Positions 6,433-9,984 of a DNA stretch of 9,984 nt are shown piece by piece. The stretch comes from an uncultured Terriglobus sp. (GTDB lineage: Bacteria; Acidobacteriota; Terriglobia; Terriglobales; Acidobacteriaceae): contig CALMRM010000099.1 in assembly GCA_937871605.1 (NCBI GenBank), forward strand, positions 1 to 9,984, in the 5' to 3' direction. The position numbers and the translations under genes are program-made. Position 1 is the first letter of the stretch. Each line of letters opens with the position of its first letter. The notes under the pieces were generated by a model. It did no database searches. It saw nothing but the letters and a program-made list of their open reading frames with translations, and had not been told where the DNA came from.

Positions 6433-6450
6433 CGTTCACGACATGCGCAC

Positions 6451-7680
6451 CTACTCATACCGCAGCGCTTCCGCCGGCAGAATGCGCGCAGCGGAGGCAC
6501 TCGGGTACAGCGTTGCCACCCACGACGTGACCAGCGACAGCGCCGTCACCAGCACACCATCCAGCGCGCGCGGCGCAAACGGCAGGTAGTCGATGGAGTA
6601 CACCGCAGCCGAGAGCGGCAGCCGGTAGTGGCCACCCGCCCACGCCAGGCCATAGCCCAGCAGCAAACCTGCAACTGTCCCGGCCAGCGAAATGAGCACG
6701 CCTTGCAGCAGAAAGATGCGCCGTATCTGTCCGGGCTGCACACCAAAACTCATCAGCACGGCGATGTCGCGCGTCTTTTCCATCACCAGCATGGTCAGCG
6801 CGATCAGGATGTTGAGCGACGCAACACACACAATCAACGCGATGACGATGAACGTCACGGCCTGCTCCAGCTTGAGCGCGCGAAACAGTTCGCGATTCTG
6901 GTCCATCCAGTTGGTCGCCTGAAAGCCCGCACCCGCACTCTTCTCGATGGCCTGCCCGACACGGTCGGCGTGGTACAGGTCGTCCACCTTGAAGCTGAGG
7001 ACGGAGATCAGGTCCGGCTCGGAAAACAGGCGCTGCGCATCCGCGAGCCGCACAAAGCCGTACGACGAGTCGTACTGAAAAAAGCCTGAATGGAAGATGG
7101 CCGCCAACTGGAACCGCTGGTACTTCGGAACCAAACCCAGTGGCGTCAGTTCACCCTGCGGGCTGGTCACCAGCACCGTGTCGCCGACCTCTGCGCCAAT
7201 AGTCCCCGCCAGGTCGGAGCCAAGCACGATCGGCAGCATGCCCTGCGAGCCAGCCTGCTCCAGCGGAGCCATGGAGCCATGCGTCACCGTGCCCACCATG
7301 TCGGACACCGATCGCTCGTCTGCCGGCACGATACCCTTCAGCAGTCCACCGCCAGAACGTGCGCCGCGCGAGATGAGCACCTGCCCATACAAACCGGGTG
7401 CGGCAGCGGTCACGTGCGGCAGCGCCCGGAGCCGTGCAAGCAGCGGTCGCCAAGTACGCATGCCGTCGTCCGCCACGCGCATCAGGTCCACGTGCGCAGT
7501 GGAGCCCAGCAGCCGTGCCTGCAGGTCGCGCCGCATGCCGTTGGTGATGGCCAGTGCAAGGATCAAGGAGGCAACGCCGGCCATAACGCCCATCACGGAA
7601 ATGCCGGTGACCAGCCCGATGACCGCCTGCCTGCGCTTGGCTCGCAGGTAGCGAAAGGCGACAAATGTTTCAAACCGCAC
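6451..7680 (-). CDS. LolC/LolE-family (FtsX-like) ABC transporter permease
   Basis: The product is 409 residues, the family's usual length. The start is GTG at 7680, with GGAG (7690-7687) 6 bases upstream. The N-terminus FVAFRYLRAKRRQ is typical of LolC/E. The first membrane helix is at about 18-45, then a large periplasmic (MacB-core-like) domain at about 50-270, and three further helices at about 274-300, 322-346 and 373-395. The stretch EKTRDIAVLMSFGVQPGQIRR (301-321, the cytoplasmic loop contacting the ATPase) and the ending LYPSASAARILPAEALRYE are characteristic. LolCDE extracts lipoproteins from the inner membrane; more distant relatives export other cargo. No LolD-type ATPase gene is present in the window: the downstream neighbour is the convergent hydrolase. 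The ATPase may be encoded before 9984 or elsewhere. The gap to the upstream propeller gene is 18 bases, so they form an operon. Confidence 0.92.
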   Translation of the reverse strand: MRFETFVAFRYLRAKRRQAVIGLVTGISVMGVMAGVASLILALAITNGMRRDLQARLLGSTAHVDLMRVADDGMRTWRPLLARLRALPHVTAAAPGLYGQVLISRGARSGGGLLKGIVPADERSVSDMVGTVTHGSMAPLEQAGSQGMLPIVLGSDLAGTIGAEVGDTVLVTSPQGELTPLGLVPKYQRFQLAAIFHSGFFQYDSSYGFVRLADAQRLFSEPDLISVLSFKVDDLYHADRVGQAIEKSAGAGFQATNWMDQNRELFRALKLEQAVTFIVIALIVCVASLNILIALTMLVMEKTRDIAVLMSFGVQPGQIRRIFLLQGVLISLAGTVAGLLLGYGLAWAGGHYRLPLSAAVYSIDYLPFAPRALDGVLVTALSLVTSWVATLYPSASAARILPAEALRYE

Positions 7681-7698
7681 GGCGATCTCCCGGCCAAC

Positions 7699-9861
7699 TC
7701 ACCGCGCCAGGGCCTTGACGCTCACCGCGTTCTCGTTGCGGTCAAAGACGCGTACCGCTACCGTGTGCTCGCCGGAACCACTCACCGGCACGGTCCAGTC
7801 ATAGTGCTCGGCGGGTGAGTCGCTCAGGTGCCCGACCGGCTCCAGGTATTGCCACGGACCGGCGTCGACCGAGAACTCCGCATGGGCGATGGCGCTGGTT
7901 GCGTCCTGCGCCTGAAACGTGGCGTGCAGCCTGCCACCCTGCACCGCGGCCGTCAGCGCCCCGGGCACGGGCGGCGTTGTATCCACGATGAACGGCTGGG
8001 AGATACGCTCGCCAATGAGCATATCCGCGTCGGTGTGCACGGGTCCGTCGCTGGCCGTCACGCGTAGCACGTACTCCCCATCCGGCAGCAGCGCTGCGTC
8101 GAACGAGTAGGCGCGCTCGCTAAGTTTGTCCTTGATGCGGTGCCACGTCTGCTCGTGCACGTCGCGCACATCCAGCGCGAACATCAGGTCATCGTTGTTC
8201 GGGTCGTGCGCCAGCCAGCGTGCCGTGACCGAGTTGCGGTCGCGCTGGGCCAGCAATGGCGGCGCGCCGCTCTCAGACAGTCCCAGCGATGGTGCCGCCG
8301 CAGGCGCGCTGCGGAAACCAATACTCACGGTTCCGGGCCCGTTCGAGCCGCTCTGCGGCGGCATACGCGCACCGGGTTGCACCACCACGTCGTCCACTTG
8401 CGGCGGCAGGTTGCGCTGCAGGTAGTTCACGGCGACGGACCGCAATTGCGCGTTGGGGTGAAGCACCGCCTTCCACTGCAGGTACCGCGTGGCAGGCACC
8501 GGCAGAGGGCTGTCCGTTACCTTGAACGGCTTCCAATCACTCCACAGCGCGCCCGCGCTGCCTTGTGGGTTCTCCACATTGCCCGAGCGCACAAACAGGT
8601 CGATGCCCGTGGCGCTGCCCAGTATCTCCGTCCTGCCCCAGAGAGTGGTCGCTTCTCCATCGAACACGTCGGAGGTAAAGGTCGCGTTGGCCGCGGGCAC
8701 ATCGGAAAGCTGCAAGACCTTGCCGCTGTTCGCCGTCACCAGCGCCAGGCCGCCGGGCGTCTGTGCCACCGCGGTCACCTGGCTGGCCTCGCTGTGCGCC
8801 ACGTCGGTGGAGCCGCCGGGCTCCGTCGTGTCCACCCGGTAGACACGCCCCCGATTGCCCGTGCCCGCAAACAGGGCACCATTGCGGATCGCCAGCGCAT
8901 ACACCACGTCTTCGCGCAGTTGTAGCAGGCGCAGCGGCGTGCCGTCCGGTGCAATGCGGTAAATCTCGGACCCATCCGGCACGAGGGTATTACCCGTGGC
9001 GGAAATGGACGACCCCGGCTGCAGGATGCTGATCGAGACCGCCGTCTGGCCAGACGCGGGCAGCGGCGGCAGCGTGGGCGGCTTGCGGTCTCCGACGCCC
9101 GCCGCGTACAGGGTGCCTGCCGCGTCCAGGGCCAGCGCGGTGATCTCGTGTTTGGGCGCGGCATACAGTGCAAACGGCTTGCCGTCGTGCGAGATGCGGT
9201 AAATGATGCCCGCACCGTCAGACCCCGCATAGATGGTCCCGTCTGGCGCGACCAGCAGCGATCGGATGTGCTGATCGCCTGAGTGGAACAGCAGCACCGG
9301 CTTCGTGGCGGCGTTCTGCGGGTCGATGCGATAGATGGCAGCGGGAACTCCTGTGGCGACCAGCACCGTACCGCTCGGCTCCTCCGCCACGCTCCACAGG
9401 TAACGCGGCTTCTCCGCCGTGGTAGCCGCGTCAAAGATGGCGGTGGGTGCGCCCGTTGGGTTCACGCGGTAGACCTTGCCATCCGGCGATGTCGCGGCAA
9501 GCACGGTGCCGCCCCGTAGTACCGTGACCGCCTGCACCGTGAGTTCTTTGAACTCCGCAGCCGTGCTCACGCCGCCTTTGCCGTCGATGCGCAGCACCTT
9601 GGACCCGCCGGATGCCGCGCCGGTCCCGGCGTACAGGTCACCCCCGCTCGCAGCCACCGACCAAAAAAAGGTCGCAGGGGTTTGCGCCAGGGCGCGCAGG
9701 GCGGGTGCCGCCTCCAGCTGGCCATCGTTGCGCACGGCCACGTTCACCGGGGTGCCGCGTTCAAACTCGTCGTAGCGGCTGGTGGTCCACTGGCGCGTGC
9801 CCTGGCCGGCAGCGGTGGCAATGAAGAATACGGCGGACAGCAGCAGAGAAAGACGCTTCAA
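7699..9861 (-). CDS. large exported beta-propeller protein with C-terminal Ig-like domains
   Basis: The product is 720 residues. The TTG start (9861-9859) is set by GAGGT (9869-9865), which overlaps the preceding stop, and by the signal peptide MKRLSLLLSAVFFIATAAG. Residues about 60-390 hold repeated blades, each with a 'YRI/D' strand followed by a DG turn: KVLRIDGKG (88), KVYRVNPTG (129), AIYRIDPQN (175), IIYRISHDG (219), EIYRIAPDG (299), RVYRVDTTE (339), KVLQLSDV (381). That suits a six- or seven-bladed propeller. A Pro/Ser-rich insert (about 258-298) breaks one blade. Residues about 398-482 (SDVFDGEATTLWGR, LWSDWKPF, LQWKAVL) resemble a jelly-roll or F5/8-like segment, and about 540-720 look like two Ig/FN3-type domains (DTTPPVPG, VFDRNENAV). 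It is probably a periplasmic or surface protein; no catalytic motif is seen. It is operonic with the permease. Confidence 0.8.
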   Translation of the reverse strand: MKRLSLLLSAVFFIATAAGQGTRQWTTSRYDEFERGTPVNVAVRNDGQLEAAPALRALAQTPATFFWSVAASGGDLYAGTGAASGGSKVLRIDGKGGVSTAAEFKELTVQAVTVLRGGTVLAATSPDGKVYRVNPTGAPTAIFDAATTAEKPRYLWSVAEEPSGTVLVATGVPAAIYRIDPQNAATKPVLLFHSGDQHIRSLLVAPDGTIYAGSDGAGIIYRISHDGKPFALYAAPKHEITALALDAAGTLYAAGVGDRKPPTLPPLPASGQTAVSISILQPGSSISATGNTLVPDGSEIYRIAPDGTPLRLLQLREDVVYALAIRNGALFAGTGNRGRVYRVDTTEPGGSTDVAHSEASQVTAVAQTPGGLALVTANSGKVLQLSDVPAANATFTSDVFDGEATTLWGRTEILGSATGIDLFVRSGNVENPQGSAGALWSDWKPFKVTDSPLPVPATRYLQWKAVLHPNAQLRSVAVNYLQRNLPPQVDDVVVQPGARMPPQSGSNGPGTVSIGFRSAPAAAPSLGLSESGAPPLLAQRDRNSVTARWLAHDPNNDDLMFALDVRDVHEQTWHRIKDKLSERAYSFDAALLPDGEYVLRVTASDGPVHTDADMLIGERISQPFIVDTTPPVPGALTAAVQGGRLHATFQAQDATSAIAHAEFSVDAGPWQYLEPVGHLSDSPAEHYDWTVPVSGSGEHTVAVRVFDRNENAVSVKALAR

Positions 9862-9867
9862 GGGACC

Positions 9868-9984
9868 TCAACGAATGCGGATGGTAAGAACATGAGAGCC
9901 GCTGAGCTGCGCGCCCGCGTCGGCGGACCCGGCCTCTGCCACCGTCTCTGAGGTGAACGAAACCTCACGCGTGCCCCGCAATGG
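9868..9984 (-). CDS. C-terminal end of an unidentified protein
   Basis: An open frame enters from beyond the window and ends at TGA (9870-9868). 38 residues are visible, starting PLRGTREVSFTSETVAEAG and ending SGSHVLTIRIR. The alternating hydrophobic pattern at the end suggests a terminal beta-strand of an exported beta-rich domain. The stop codon overlaps the ribosome site of the next gene, so this is the upstream member of the propeller/permease operon. It is too short to identify. Confidence 0.6.
   Translation of the reverse strand, partial: PLRGTREVSFTSETVAEAGSADAGAQLSGSHVLTIRIR

Noticed and set aside
7090..7818. 242-residue plus-strand open frame over the permease/propeller junction
   Set aside because: It is antisense to two well-supported genes, with low-complexity His/Gln/Arg composition.
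8140..8925. 261-residue plus-strand open frame opposite the large propeller gene
   Set aside because: Arg/His/Gln-rich composition and no domain or ribosome site. It is the kind of antisense frame that high GC content produces; the minus-strand frame has clear repeats and a signal peptide.

Overview
The window looks like an ordinary chromosomal stretch from a GC-rich Gram-negative bacterium. My best guess is an acidobacterium (Terriglobus/Granulicella-like). I infer this from the high GC, the frequent GTG/TTG starts, the large exported beta-propeller proteins and the mix of gene families, not from any search. I see no mobile element, CRISPR array or phage gene. No gene-free stretch exceeds 300 bases.

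Layout. (1) 1-1091, plus strand: the C-terminal part of an L-threonylcarbamoyladenylate synthase (tRNA t6A pathway), followed after 9 bases by a membrane-anchored YdcF/SanA-like DUF218 protein. (2) 1092-1188: a compact leader with a possible promoter and three successive inverted repeats, leading into a lipoprotein with a YVTN/YncE-type beta-propeller (1189-2493). (3) An ECF sigma factor on the minus strand (2533-3156), convergent with the lipoprotein gene and without an adjacent anti-sigma gene. (4) Divergent from it, tlyA (rRNA 2'-O-methyltransferase family) and nadK (NAD kinase), 9 bases apart on the plus strand. (5) A minus-strand tRNA-Arg(ACG) with encoded CCA, and upstream of it a small HMA-like protein without metal-binding cysteines. 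(6) A secreted alpha/beta-hydrolase (BD-FAE/acetylxylan-esterase-like) on the plus strand. (7) A tight minus-strand group read from 9984 down to 6451: the end of an unidentified protein, a 720-residue exported beta-propeller/Ig-like protein, and a LolC/E-family (FtsX-like) ABC permease.

Most genes are housekeeping (t6A synthesis, rRNA methylation, NADP supply, tRNA) or cell-envelope functions. The three full-length proteins with export signals (lipoprotein, esterase, large propeller) all appear to start with TTG behind a recognisable Shine-Dalgarno sequence. The least explained parts are the propeller/permease operon, the structured lipoprotein leader, and a short sequence word shared between the lipoprotein leader and the region upstream of the sigma-factor gene. 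I did not find a clear novel defence or mobile system.
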